Assembly: GCA_963545585.1 (NCBI GenBank)
Contig: CAUUKX010000026.1
Span: 1-22,566, forward strand
Direction of reading: 5' to 3'
From: W11650 sp963545585
GTDB taxonomy: Bacteria; Bacillota; Clostridia; Lachnospirales; Vallitaleaceae
DNA: 22,566 bases
The translations under genes and the position numbers were made by a program. Position 1 is the first letter of the stretch, and each line of letters opens with the position of its first letter. The notes under the pieces are model-generated. The model was not told the DNA's origin. It saw only the letters and a program-made list of their open reading frames with translations, and did no database searches. This document shows positions 1-7,279 of this stretch, piece by piece.

Positions 1-25
1 TTTCACTATCTTTGGATGACTTTTT

Positions 26-54
26 TAGACAACTCCCACCGTTTATGGTATAAT
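26..54 (+). promoter_or_regulatory. Sigma-A-type promoter of the WYL gene pair
   Basis: The -35 box is TAGACA (26-31) and the -10 box is TATAAT (49-54), separated by 17 bp. A TG dinucleotide at 46-47 makes it an extended -10. Transcription should start near 61. A GAGG ribosome binding site lies just before the ATG at 91. The short inverted pair TTTCC (56-60) / GGAAA (74-78) overlaps the start region and could be an operator, but this is a guess. Confidence 0.7.
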
Positions 55-90
55 ATTTCCGACAAATACTTTTGGAAATGAGGTAATCCT

Positions 91-1377
91 ATGCGTGATG
101 AGAATAAACAAGTCCTAAAAAAACAGGCTCTCCTCTTGGAAAAGTTTCAACAGGGAGAGGAGCTTTCCTCTGCTCAAATTAGAGAAGTTATGGAATGTAA
201 CAGTCCGCAAACGGTTCTTAATTATATTAACAAGCTGAAAAAGCAAGGCTACCCCATTGAGAAAAAAGAGCGGAGTGGCAAAACCTATTATTTTTTAGCT
301 AAATCGGATGTTCTCTCTTATCAGCCGATTACTTTGGATATTTTAAGAAAATACAGTATTATCCAGACCTTACAACAATCTTCGGCCACCATAGATACGG
401 TCGAAACTCTCGTAAAAAAGCTTACTGCCGGCAAAGATAAATCTGCGATTGGGATTGGGAAAAGCAGTCTTCGCAAGCTAATCCACGAATTGATAGAGGA
501 AGGTGAAATTGTCCTTGATCAAAAAGATATGCAGATGGATTCCTACCGAGTCACCGCCCAGCGGATTCCGTTTGTTCTTTCTTTAAACGACAATAAATTG
601 CAGCGTTTAGAAGCCGAACTATGCCATATTTCTCCCGGAAATGCATACTATGAGTCCTTACGTTCACTCCATCACAAAGTCAGTCTTTTATTGGGCAATA
701 TTCCTGATGATACCACGCCTTATTTTGATAACTATATTTTTTATGGAAAAAAATACGAATCTTTTTATGACCTGTTCCGGAAGCTGTCCGCCAAATTTCC
801 CGCTAAGTTTGAGCGTCATGTGCTGCGGATTGAATATCAAACCAATTCAAAAGGTATAAAAACAATAGATTTGGCTCTAAAACTACTGATTTACAGTGCT
901 GAAAAAAACAAGCTATATCTTTGGGAACAGCCAACTACCGCTATGACGCCACAAGGCTTGCCTACATTTGATATTTTCATTGAATTAAACCAAATTAAAC
1001 AGGTGGGGCTTATTGCAGAAACGCATAATTTATTTCAATCTCCTAAATATTATGATGCCTTTCAAACCATGTTTGACATTTCTACCGAAAAAGGAGTTCA
1101 TGTTCTGGTTGAGTTTTATAAAACAGGGGATGATGTCACTCGTATTAAAAATGAACTAAATCATTTAAAAAATCATCGCCCAAACGCCAAAATCGAAGAA
1201 CAGGACGATAAAATCCTATACTCCGATATCATCAGCGGTTTACCGGATTTTGCCAAATATTTGCGCCAATTTGGTGCCTCTGTCCGTGTTCTGGAACCAA
1301 TGTCATTAAAACAGGAATTGGCTCATTCCATCCAAAAAAGCCTAACGCAATACGAGGAGGTGCGATATGTCAAATAA
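91..1377 (+). CDS. WYL-domain transcriptional regulator (first of a tandem pair)
   Basis: A 428-residue DNA-binding regulator. A winged helix-turn-helix covers about residues 11-70, with a probable recognition helix around QTVLNYINKLKKQG. A second wHTH-like segment lies at about 84-142. The middle (about 160-210) resembles the linker seen in PafB/PafC-type proteins. The WYL fold covers about 240-310, with the motif as KLYLW at 274-278. A WCX-type C-terminal domain (about 335-405) ends in the usual FGASVRVLEP segment. WYL domains are thought to sense nucleic-acid or nucleotide ligands and are common beside CRISPR and other defence loci. The stop overlaps the next start by 11 bp, so the two genes are translationally coupled. 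It is convergent with the csm6 end of the CRISPR locus, so regulation of that locus is possible but not shown. Confidence 0.8.
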   Translation: MRDENKQVLKKQALLLEKFQQGEELSSAQIREVMECNSPQTVLNYINKLKKQGYPIEKKERSGKTYYFLAKSDVLSYQPITLDILRKYSIIQTLQQSSATIDTVETLVKKLTAGKDKSAIGIGKSSLRKLIHELIEEGEIVLDQKDMQMDSYRVTAQRIPFVLSLNDNKLQRLEAELCHISPGNAYYESLRSLHHKVSLLLGNIPDDTTPYFDNYIFYGKKYESFYDLFRKLSAKFPAKFERHVLRIEYQTNSKGIKTIDLALKLLIYSAEKNKLYLWEQPTTAMTPQGLPTFDIFIELNQIKQVGLIAETHNLFQSPKYYDAFQTMFDISTEKGVHVLVEFYKTGDDVTRIKNELNHLKNHRPNAKIEEQDDKILYSDIISGLPDFAKYLRQFGASVRVLEPMSLKQELAHSIQKSLTQYEEVRYVK

Positions 1378-2494
1378 TTATAATCCGTACGACCGGCTGC
1401 AAGCGTATTATAACTGGCTCATTAATGACCAATCGACTACCTTTACCGATGAAGATTATGATTTTGGTATGCCCATTTGCCGGCTGGCTGAAAAAACAGG
1501 GATTCCCAAAGAAATTATTCGTATGGACATCACTTCTCTTTTTGAATGGCGCAGTCAGCTAACTCTTTATGATGGCGGGCTTGATTTTCTAAATCCCATT
1601 GAGTTTGTTGCCGATAGTCCGGAGTTTATTGCCGCTGACAAAGAGTATCATTTGAGCTTACTGGATGAGCATTTAGAAGGAAAAAATCTTCAAACATTAA
1701 AAGAACTTTTTATTCAAGGGCTTTTGGATCAGATTCCGCTGCATATTGATAATCTCCGGCCGGATAACTATACCGTCAGTCTGACTGCCGATGAAGCACA
1801 AGCTTTTTCTTTCTACCGGAAAACAATAGCTGCTTCTGATTCATCTTATCCTACAAAAAGCACAAAAAACAAATTCCCCTATTCCTTTTTGGATATAAAA
1901 GACAGCTATCGCTACAAGCAAAAATATATCTTTGATTTAAATGAACTGTTGGAGAAAATTAATCAGGCAATTTACACCAAAACCGCTTTATCGATTTGCT
2001 ACCTGACGAACAAAGGAAAGCTTAAATTTTTTGATTTTATTCCGCTAAAAATCGCCTATGATGCGACAGAAAACTTATATTATGTTCTGACTTTCGATGA
2101 TAGCCCCAAAAACTACCGTCTGGATCGGATTGTTAAATTGGAAAACTCAAAAAAGCAGCTTAAAATGCCGGATACTTCTTTTTTAGAGAAGGCACCGCAG
2201 GTATGGGGCATGAATTTCAGTTGCGAGACGCCAACCCATGTAAAGGTTCGGTTTTCTCGCAGTGCAAATGTCGAGAAGAAAGTAAAAAAAGAACTGGAAT
2301 TTCGGACTAAGAAAAAGCTGTCCGAAAGCGATGAGTTTCTGTATTATGAAGATGATGTTTACGGGCTTTCTAAATTTAAGGACTGGATTTTGAGCTACGG
2401 CTGGTCAGCCGTTGTTTTGGAGCCGCAAAGCTTGCAAGAAGAAATCATCGCCTCCTATACCATTCGAAAGGATTATTATCCTGAGTTTAACTAA
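1367..2494 (+). CDS. WYL-domain transcriptional regulator (second of a tandem pair)
   Basis: A 375-residue protein. Its ATG at 1367 lies inside the end of the upstream gene and is preceded by GAGGAGG (1354-1360). A helix-turn-helix-like segment lies at about 37-61 (RLAEKTGIPKEII...). The WYL domain is at about 195-262: the motif core has become YYVLTF (238-243), followed by the conserved basic RLDRIVKLE strand (251-259). The WCX-type C-terminus is at about 285-360 (GWSAVVLEP near the end). The length and the pairing with a second WYL protein recall the PafB/PafC heterodimer, so the two proteins may act as a complex. That is an inference from family and overlap. The natural ligand and targets are unknown. 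Confidence 0.78.
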   Translation: MSNNYNPYDRLQAYYNWLINDQSTTFTDEDYDFGMPICRLAEKTGIPKEIIRMDITSLFEWRSQLTLYDGGLDFLNPIEFVADSPEFIAADKEYHLSLLDEHLEGKNLQTLKELFIQGLLDQIPLHIDNLRPDNYTVSLTADEAQAFSFYRKTIAASDSSYPTKSTKNKFPYSFLDIKDSYRYKQKYIFDLNELLEKINQAIYTKTALSICYLTNKGKLKFFDFIPLKIAYDATENLYYVLTFDDSPKNYRLDRIVKLENSKKQLKMPDTSFLEKAPQVWGMNFSCETPTHVKVRFSRSANVEKKVKKELEFRTKKKLSESDEFLYYEDDVYGLSKFKDWILSYGWSAVVLEPQSLQEEIIASYTIRKDYYPEFN

Positions 2495-2619
2495 CAATGC
2501 TTTTGACCATCTCTCTTAAGCCTATCGCCGCCGGCGGCAACAGTTGGTATCTTTTGGTTGTATCATTTTTGATGCTGGTAATGAAACTTGTTCCTATCTA
2601 CCATTGTACCTTAACGCAA

Positions 2620-2665
2620 AAGAGCCGGGAAAGGCTCCGGTTTTACCGATTCCTTTCCGGCTCTT
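2620..2665. terminator. Bidirectional terminator-like hairpin between convergent genes
   Basis: AAGAGCCGGGAAAGG (2620-2634) pairs with CCTTTCCGGCTCTT (2652-2665), a stem of about 14 bp with one bulged G and a 17-nt loop. Read on the minus strand the stem runs into a TTTT tract, which suits csm6. On the plus strand a looser T-rich stretch follows, which suits the WYL genes. The rest of the gap between 2495 and 2619 holds only a perfect palindrome at 2527-2538. Confidence 0.7.
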
Positions 2666-2680
2666 GTAGTTTCTTCTTGG

Positions 2681-4158
2681 TTATTTCATTTTCGCCAAAA
2701 GCACCTGATTCATTTCATCATAAGACTCCCAGTCTTCTTTTTTTATATTCATCCCGGCATAAATAAAGCCTTTTCTTAAATCTCGAATCACATTCAGGCT
2801 GGTTGAACCGGTTTTTGACTTAATTTCTTCATCGGTAACCAGTATAATCTCATGTGCTGCCAGATTACGAATTTTTTCCTCAATGGCACGAAGCTGCCCG
2901 ACAACCCTTATGGCATCTGCCTGCTGCGGGCTTTTCTCCGCTTTTTCCAGCTCACTAATCACCACAACTTTAATATGGTCACTTTGTACCCTGGATCCAA
3001 ACCGAAAATCACCCCATTTTTTTTCTTTGGCTTCCTCGGATAGTGCTTTCATTATCCTTTTTCCTACTTCTGTTTTTGCCAACTTTTCCTCGTTCCAGTT
3101 TTGGCTGCCATCCAGATTTTTAACGCAATATTCTTCCAGATTAATGCCGCATTGTTTTTTTAATATCTTCTCAAACAAGTCCATAATCAAAGGACTGAGT
3201 GCCCGAATAAAATCAGCATATTCTTTCCGGCGCCGTTTTAAATCAACCAGCAAGGCATATTCAAAAAACTTGCGTGATTCGGAATTTTCCTGCGGTAAAA
3301 ATGCCCTTTTTTCTTCCTCGGTTAATTCCACTTGCCTCAATTTCTCATTTACCTCTATAAATTTGTACTGCGAGCGATCTCTGGCAATTTCCAGCAACAA
3401 ACGATAACTCTCTGCCCCCGGTGTCTTTTCCGCTACCATGCAAGCCGACTCATATTGATAAGCCTCAACAAACTGTTTAATAATCTCTTCATTTTTCATT
3501 TTCAGCAGCGAGTCGCAGCGAACTTCGGTACAGCGGCTAAAATCGCTTAATTGGCTATCGTCAATCAATAATTTATCGTTATTATTTTCCCACTTGGTTT
3601 CCTTGGGATAGTGATCTGCTCCATGCTTTGGCTTTTTTAGTTCCTCTTTGTCCACAATCGGAGTTTTCACCTGAACCGGTATAAAATTATCATATTCGCC
3701 CAAATGCTGAATAACCAGCAAAGCACTTTTCATAGCGGGTGTGCCGGAGGCAATATTGAGCAGCAGCCTGTCACCCTCCTGCATCCCTTCGTGTATGTCT
3801 TTGATAATTTTGCTAAAATCCTCGTAAAAATATTCATAACTCTGAACATCCACCAAGTCCGGACGCTCAATGATTTCACATTCTGTTTTTGGCTTTTGCG
3901 TATCAATCGGCTCTTTCTGTGAATAGGGCTTAGAAGTAGAACCGTCTATAGGTATAACTGCTTTCCCTGGGATGTAACCAGTTGATTCAAGCAGTACAGA
4001 TAGCGATCGTCTTTCTGGTGCTCCTCCAAAATACTGGCTGACATATATAAAATTACCTTATCCGGCTTATAAATCCGGCAAATATGCAGCATCGAACCGT
4101 CATGGTCATTGGAAATGGGGTCAGTGTTGCCTAAAGGCGAAAAAAGTATTGTCCTCAT
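2681..4158 (-). CDS. csm6: Csm6 CARF-HEPN ribonuclease, split by a -1 frameshift
   Basis: Ancillary type III-A effector: cyclic oligoadenylate made by Cas10 binds the CARF domain and switches on a HEPN RNase. Frame 1 starts at the ATG at 4158 (ribosome binding site AGGAGA) and encodes 70 residues. These include the Csm6 N-terminal signature (NTDPISNDHDGSMLHICR at 11-28, then YKPDKV) and end at TAG 3948-3946. The remainder is in the -1 frame and open from 3961 to the stop at 2681. It carries the second CARF motif (LLLNIASGTPAMKSALL) and a C-terminal HEPN R-x4-H motif (RNLAAH; R431 and H436 in the joined protein). Joining at the G GGA AAG heptamer gives 492 residues. The join falls in a K/P/S/T-rich linker. 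A TTG at 3856 could in theory start the downstream part, but that product would lack half the CARF domain. It is last in the cas1-cas2 operon. It may be a programmed frameshift, a pseudogene or an assembly error; the family call is secure. Confidence 0.88.
3961..3967 (-). other. Candidate -1 slippery heptamer in csm6
   Basis: Read on the minus strand the bases are G GGA AAG, in the phase X XXY YYZ relative to the csm6 ATG (GGA is codon 65, AAG codon 66). The zero frame stops four codons further on. After a -1 slip the frame is that of the CARF/HEPN remainder. I see no strong stem-loop just downstream, only a 4-bp TAGA/TCTA stem, and no clear Shine-Dalgarno-like stimulator upstream, so recoding is only a candidate. 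Confidence 0.45.
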
Positions 4159-4174
4159 AGTCTCTCCTCTCGTT

Positions 4175-4489
4175 TCATATTATCATAAAGTTTGTTGCTT
4201 CTATTTCTGTATTGACGCCGAATAAACTAACCTCACCCGAGCCAATAATCTTATAGACCCGCACGCTATCTTCCTCTTGATTGATGAGCGTCGGAATCTT
4301 AGTAAGTAATTTCCGATAAACACCGGCATCGATTTTGGCTTCAAATGCAGATTTTTGCACTCGAAAACCATATCCATTCAGGCACTTAACCATGCGAGCC
4401 CGACGTTTATCACTGACAATATCATAAATCACCAAAACATATACTTTTTTGTTTTTCTCTATTTCTGTATCCCATGAATACTCTGCCAT
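4175..4489 (-). CDS. cas2: Cas2, spacer-acquisition structural subunit
   Basis: A 104-residue Cas2 of normal size. With Cas1 it forms the integrase that inserts new spacers at the leader-repeat junction. The ferredoxin-like first strand is VYVLVIYDI with the family aspartate at residue 23. It is followed by the basic segment SDKRRARMVKCLNGYG and RVQKSAFE, both typical of Cas2. About ten residues precede the first strand, a modest N-terminal extension. The ribosome binding site AGGATGG lies upstream of the ATG. The gene begins 9 bp after cas1 and ends 16 bp before csm6, so all three should share one message. Confidence 0.95.
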   Translation of the reverse strand: MAEYSWDTEIEKNKKVYVLVIYDIVSDKRRARMVKCLNGYGFRVQKSAFEAKIDAGVYRKLLTKIPTLINQEEDSVRVYKIIGSGEVSLFGVNTEIEATNFMII

Positions 4490-4498
4490 ATCGCCATC

Positions 4499-5497
4499 CT
4501 ATCGAATCGTCAGCGGTTCGTACTCAGCAGTATCTCCAGTTTCAATCGCTTTGATTAATCTTTCCACCTGAATGCCAATCGCCTGCCTAAAGGTAATGGG
4601 CTGCACTAACTCCGGCAAATAGCTGTTTACCGTCTCCATTCTTTTCTCATACTTTTGTAAGCAAATCCGCAGACCTTCATCTGTCAAAAAAATGCCCGGT
4701 TGGCCTTCCCGCCGGTAAAAGTTCTCCTTGACCAGCTCGCCGCCATTTATCATACCAAGTGCCGCCGAATCGACTAAAACTGCCCGCCATTCTTCCAGCA
4801 AGTCGCTGGCCAACGTCGGATGATTTTCCCGATCCTGATGCAATATGCCAAAAAACGGGTTTAATCCTCTGCTTTCCAGTTTACCATATATTTCATTTAA
4901 AAACAAAGAATATCCTAAACTAATAACAGAATTAAACTCATCTTCCGGCGGACGCTTACTTCGGCGTTCAAACCGGAACTCCGGTACAATCATTTGCCCC
5001 AGTGCTTTAAAATATGCTCTGGCCGCCACCCCTTCAAAGCCCATTAATTGCTCAACGCTCTCCGCTATCGGAACTTTCGCCCGCATTACCCGCATCAGCG
5101 TTTTTTCCTGTTCAATGGCACAATCTACGTTTCGCTGATAGCGGCTTAACACCACCAGTTGGTTATTGATTTTGGCTTTAATCAGCTTCTTACTCATCTC
5201 CAGTTTCCAGTCATCCATCAGTGCCGCCTGCTTTCTTTGGCGAGCAACGTTGACATTGGTCGTTGACATCAGCTTGCCATAATAGTTGCCAGTCGTTGAG
5301 TAAAAAATAACAGCAATTCCCCTTTTTAAACATTCCTGAAAGGTCTGCGTCGTCAATTGAATATTTCCAAAAATCTCCAAGCCATCAACAGTTTCTATTG
5401 GAATCGATTGAAGTAATTCGTTCTTATACTTAACCTGAAAACGATTTTTCTGCAAAGAAATTGCCGCTCCCTGTTTGCAAACATAAATATAAGCCAT
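4499..5497 (-). CDS. cas1: Cas1, CRISPR spacer integrase
   Basis: A 332-residue Cas1, the metal-dependent endonuclease/integrase of spacer acquisition. It has an N-terminal beta domain (about 1-85) and a helical catalytic domain with all three metal-binding sites visible: E155 in GFEGVAAR, H220 in GILHQDRE, and E235 (or E236) in DLLEEWR. The start ATG is preceded by GAGAGGAAGG. There is no reverse transcriptase or Cas6 fusion, which some type III Cas1 proteins have. It is 15 bp downstream of the small unrecognised ORF and 9 bp upstream of cas2. Since csm6 follows, the adaptation module and the effector nuclease share an operon distinct from cas6-csm5. Confidence 0.96.
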   Translation of the reverse strand: MAYIYVCKQGAAISLQKNRFQVKYKNELLQSIPIETVDGLEIFGNIQLTTQTFQECLKRGIAVIFYSTTGNYYGKLMSTTNVNVARQRKQAALMDDWKLEMSKKLIKAKINNQLVVLSRYQRNVDCAIEQEKTLMRVMRAKVPIAESVEQLMGFEGVAARAYFKALGQMIVPEFRFERRSKRPPEDEFNSVISLGYSLFLNEIYGKLESRGLNPFFGILHQDRENHPTLASDLLEEWRAVLVDSAALGMINGGELVKENFYRREGQPGIFLTDEGLRICLQKYEKRMETVNSYLPELVQPITFRQAIGIQVERLIKAIETGDTAEYEPLTIR

Positions 5498-5512
5498 ACC
5501 TTCCTCTCATTC

Positions 5513-5713
5513 TTATGATTGCTTGTGCCCCCGCTGGGAATTGATGGGTTTCTTACCTTGAACCGCTTTGTTATTCTGCTGTTGCGGCTGCTCTTTTTCT
5601 TCCTGTATTTCTTCCAGCGAAGTTACGGACTCGTCTAAATCCTCTTGATCCTGCACAAATTTATCATAGATTAGGTTATCCAGTGCCGACGGCATACCAA
5701 AAAACGATGACAT
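5513..5713 (-). CDS. Small unrecognised protein between CRISPR array 1 and cas1
   Basis: I do not recognise this family. The preferred start is the ATG at 5713 (66 residues), since AAGAAAGGAG sits at normal spacing before it. An in-frame ATG at 5734 would add MLRKECI but would place that ribosome binding site inside the gene. The N-terminus is hydrophobic/aromatic (MSSFFGMPSALDNLIYDKF), the middle is acidic and probably helical (QDQEDLDESVTSLEEIQEEKE), and the tail is Q/N/K-rich and basic. There is no signal peptide or membrane segment. Its tight placement, 28 bp after the last repeat and 15 bp before cas1, suggests a role in adaptation or simply a translational lead-in to cas1; neither is shown. 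Confidence 0.6.
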   Translation of the reverse strand: MSSFFGMPSALDNLIYDKFVQDQEDLDESVTSLEEIQEEKEQPQQQNNKAVQGKKPINSQRGHKQS

Positions 5714-5741
5714 AATACACTCCTTTCTTAACATCCATTTC

Positions 5742-5921
5742 GTTTCCGTCCCCTTGCGGGGAATTATCAGTTCTAATGATTATAAAAGTTAGTTATTGCG
5801 GTCTGCAACATTTGTTTCCGTCCCCTCGCGGGGAATTATCAGTTCTAATAATTCATTCACAATCTTATTTTTTAGAGCTCGTATCGTTTCCGTCCCCTCG
5901 CGGGGAATTATCAGTTCTAAT
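5742..5921 (-). CRISPR. CRISPR array 1: three 36-bp repeats, two 36-bp spacers
   Basis: Repeats lie at 5742-5777, 5814-5849 and 5886-5921; spacers at 5778-5813 and 5850-5885. In crRNA sense (minus strand) the repeat starts ATTAGAACTGATAATT, continues CCCCGCGAGGGG and ends ACGGAAAC, the 8-nt 5' handle typical of type III-A. The stem UCCCC/GGGGA is closed by a GCGA tetraloop. The lowest-coordinate repeat differs by one base (5755), giving a GCAA loop, as expected for the oldest, trailer-end repeat. The leader is on the high-coordinate side, next to csm5. Confidence 0.97.
5779..5808 (-). promoter_or_regulatory. Possible promoter inside the oldest spacer of array 1
   Basis: On the minus strand the spacer contains TTGCAG (5808-5803), an 18-bp gap and a perfect TATAAT (5784-5779). 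The -35 matches the consensus poorly (3 of 6). Transcription would begin inside the terminal repeat, near 5772, and run into the small ORF-cas1-cas2-csm6 genes. It could be a chance match in an AT-rich spacer. Confidence 0.3.
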
Positions 5922-6058
5922 CCCATCCCTGCAATCCAGCTCTGGGAGCGGGCTAAAAATCGTTTTGCGGCGCAAAAAAATTTTGGCTGCTTTTTTATCG
6001 ATTTTTTTCCTCTCATTCCGCTCTGCGCCGCTGCCGGAGCCTATCGGCGCAAAACGGA
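5922..6058 (-). promoter_or_regulatory. Leader of CRISPR array 1
   Basis: This segment aligns without gaps to the flank of array 2 (13277-13413), most strongly over the first 90 bp next to the repeats. It lies upstream of the array in crRNA orientation, so it is the leader that should hold the array promoter and the Cas1-Cas2 integration signals. It contains the core GGCGCAAAA twice, 77 bp apart (near 5968 and 6045), and a TCCCA/TGGGA inverted pair ending at the first repeat. It begins only about 15 bp after csm5 stops. I could not pick a convincing -35/-10 pair in it. Confidence 0.75.
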
Positions 6059-6061
6059 ATG
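6014..6061 (-). other. Strong stem-loop at the outer end of leader 1
   Basis: CATTCCG (6014-6020) pairs with CGGAATG (6055-6061). Inside, TGCGCCG (6024-6030) pairs with CGGCGCA (6045-6051), with a 3x3 internal loop and a 14-nt terminal loop. No U-tract follows on the minus strand (AGAGGAAAAAAAT), so it is not a classical intrinsic terminator for csm5. The matching position in leader 2 lacks the left arms of both stems. Confidence 0.6.
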
Positions 6062-6073
6062 ACAAGGGCTGAC

Positions 6074-7279
6074 TTACGTCAACCGCTCCAGCTTGCATAT
6101 TCCCATATTATACGTTTTTCCGTTATACTTCGTACATTTGCAGGCATGCGGTGACACTCCTAAATCCTTATCTCTATGGTGTTTATGTATATTGTAATTT
6201 TCACCCAATGTATTATAAAACAACTTATCTGCCAAACCTAAGCCCTCTTCTCGGAACGCAGGATAAACCACGGTTTTTGATAGAAAACCTACTCCTCCGC
6301 CCAGATAAACCGTTCCCGGCTCTTTGTTTTCCCTATTAAACTTTTTGTAAAAATAGCGATTGGAAATTTGGTTAAAAAACTCCAGCGCCTTGAAAATGTC
6401 TTCAATACTATAGGGAAACTCCTGACTCAAGGAAATCTCAAACTCAACCCTAACCTCCGGCTTTAGTGCCTCTCGATAAATCGGAATCGACATTCCTCTT
6501 TCTTTTCCGTCCGGCGACACATCAATCTTGGGTGCCAGCATCAAGTGCTCCGTACCAATCGGCTTACTATCGCCAATAATCAGCCCCTTCATTACCGAAT
6601 TTAATGCATCTTTCGGTTTGTCTTTCTTCTTGTCTAATGTATGCAATATCAAGGTTTCCAGTTCGGCAGTTTGCCTTTTTACCTTTTTCAAGTATTCCTG
6701 TTTTTTTGTACCCAGTTTCATATCTTTCGGCATTTCTTCTTCCATTTTTTGACGAATCTCATCCAGTCTATCCTGGATTTCTCGGTTTCCTTGCTCCTTT
6801 GCCCGCTCCAGTTCATATGCCAGTAGTGCCGTCCGAATCATGCCCTTAATACTGCTGCCCGGAATATAGGGCTGCCCAAAAGAGTCTTTTATAAAGGTAG
6901 CAATATCTTTCAGTTCACTTCCCGAACCCTGTTTTTTATTATTTTTTTGACTGCCTACATTAGGATTTTTGGCTATCTCAAATCGATATTGAACAAAGTT
7001 CAGGTTCATTTTGGGCTGAATGGCAATACCGGCGGTTTCTTCCAGCCAGCGTCTTAAATCTCCCTGTACCGGATTTTTCAAAAACTCTGAAAAAATCTGC
7101 TCCTTTTTGTTCCTTCTTAAAAATTGATACAGCTTTTTAATATCCGGAATCATAACTATGATTTCTTTACCGGTATCCTTTAAAATATATTCCTTTTTTC
7201 GTAATTTCTTACCATCTCCGATAAAAACCGGAGCCAGCGTAGTTAAACGCATGGTATAATGCCGATATTTATTTTCCAT
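6074..7279 (-). CDS. csm5: Csm5, type III-A effector subunit
   Basis: A 401-residue RAMP-superfamily protein that caps the 3' side of the crRNA in the Csm complex. The start is set at the ATG at 7279 (MENKYRHYTMRL), preceded by GGGGGTG. An upstream open stretch in the same frame reaches 7444 but only reads the opposite register of csm4. Visible motifs are LTTLAPVFIGDGKKLRKKEY near the N-terminus, IPGSSIKGMIRTALL (about 139-153), the usual Csm5/Csm3 nucleotide-binding loop, and a GGGVGFLSKT glycine-rich segment. The C-terminus, with CTKYNGKTYNMGICKLERL, is typical of Csm5. It overlaps csm4 by 11 bp. It is the last gene before leader 1. Confidence 0.9.
   Translation of the reverse strand: MENKYRHYTMRLTTLAPVFIGDGKKLRKKEYILKDTGKEIIVMIPDIKKLYQFLRRNKKEQIFSEFLKNPVQGDLRRWLEETAGIAIQPKMNLNFVQYRFEIAKNPNVGSQKNNKKQGSGSELKDIATFIKDSFGQPYIPGSSIKGMIRTALLAYELERAKEQGNREIQDRLDEIRQKMEEEMPKDMKLGTKKQEYLKKVKRQTAELETLILHTLDKKKDKPKDALNSVMKGLIIGDSKPIGTEHLMLAPKIDVSPDGKERGMSIPIYREALKPEVRVEFEISLSQEFPYSIEDIFKALEFFNQISNRYFYKKFNRENKEPGTVYLGGGVGFLSKTVVYPAFREEGLGLADKLFYNTLGENYNIHKHHRDKDLGVSPHACKCTKYNGKTYNMGICKLERLT

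Noticed and set aside
2527..2538. Perfect palindrome GCCGCCGGCGGC in the WYL-csm6 gap
   Set aside because: Too short and isolated, with no T-tract or nearby promoter, to call an operator or terminator.
2497..2766. Plus-strand open frame of 89 codons after the WYL pair
   Set aside because: It spans the terminator hairpin and runs antisense into the end of csm6, has no good ribosome binding site and no recognisable protein features.
3332..3922. Plus-strand open frames opposite csm6
   Set aside because: They are antisense shadows of a gene with clear Csm6 homology and show no start signals.
5776..6098. Several open frames on both strands over array 1 and its leader
   Set aside because: They translate the CRISPR repeats (recurring PSPRGELSVLI or IIPREGTET) and the leader, so they are artefacts of the repeat.
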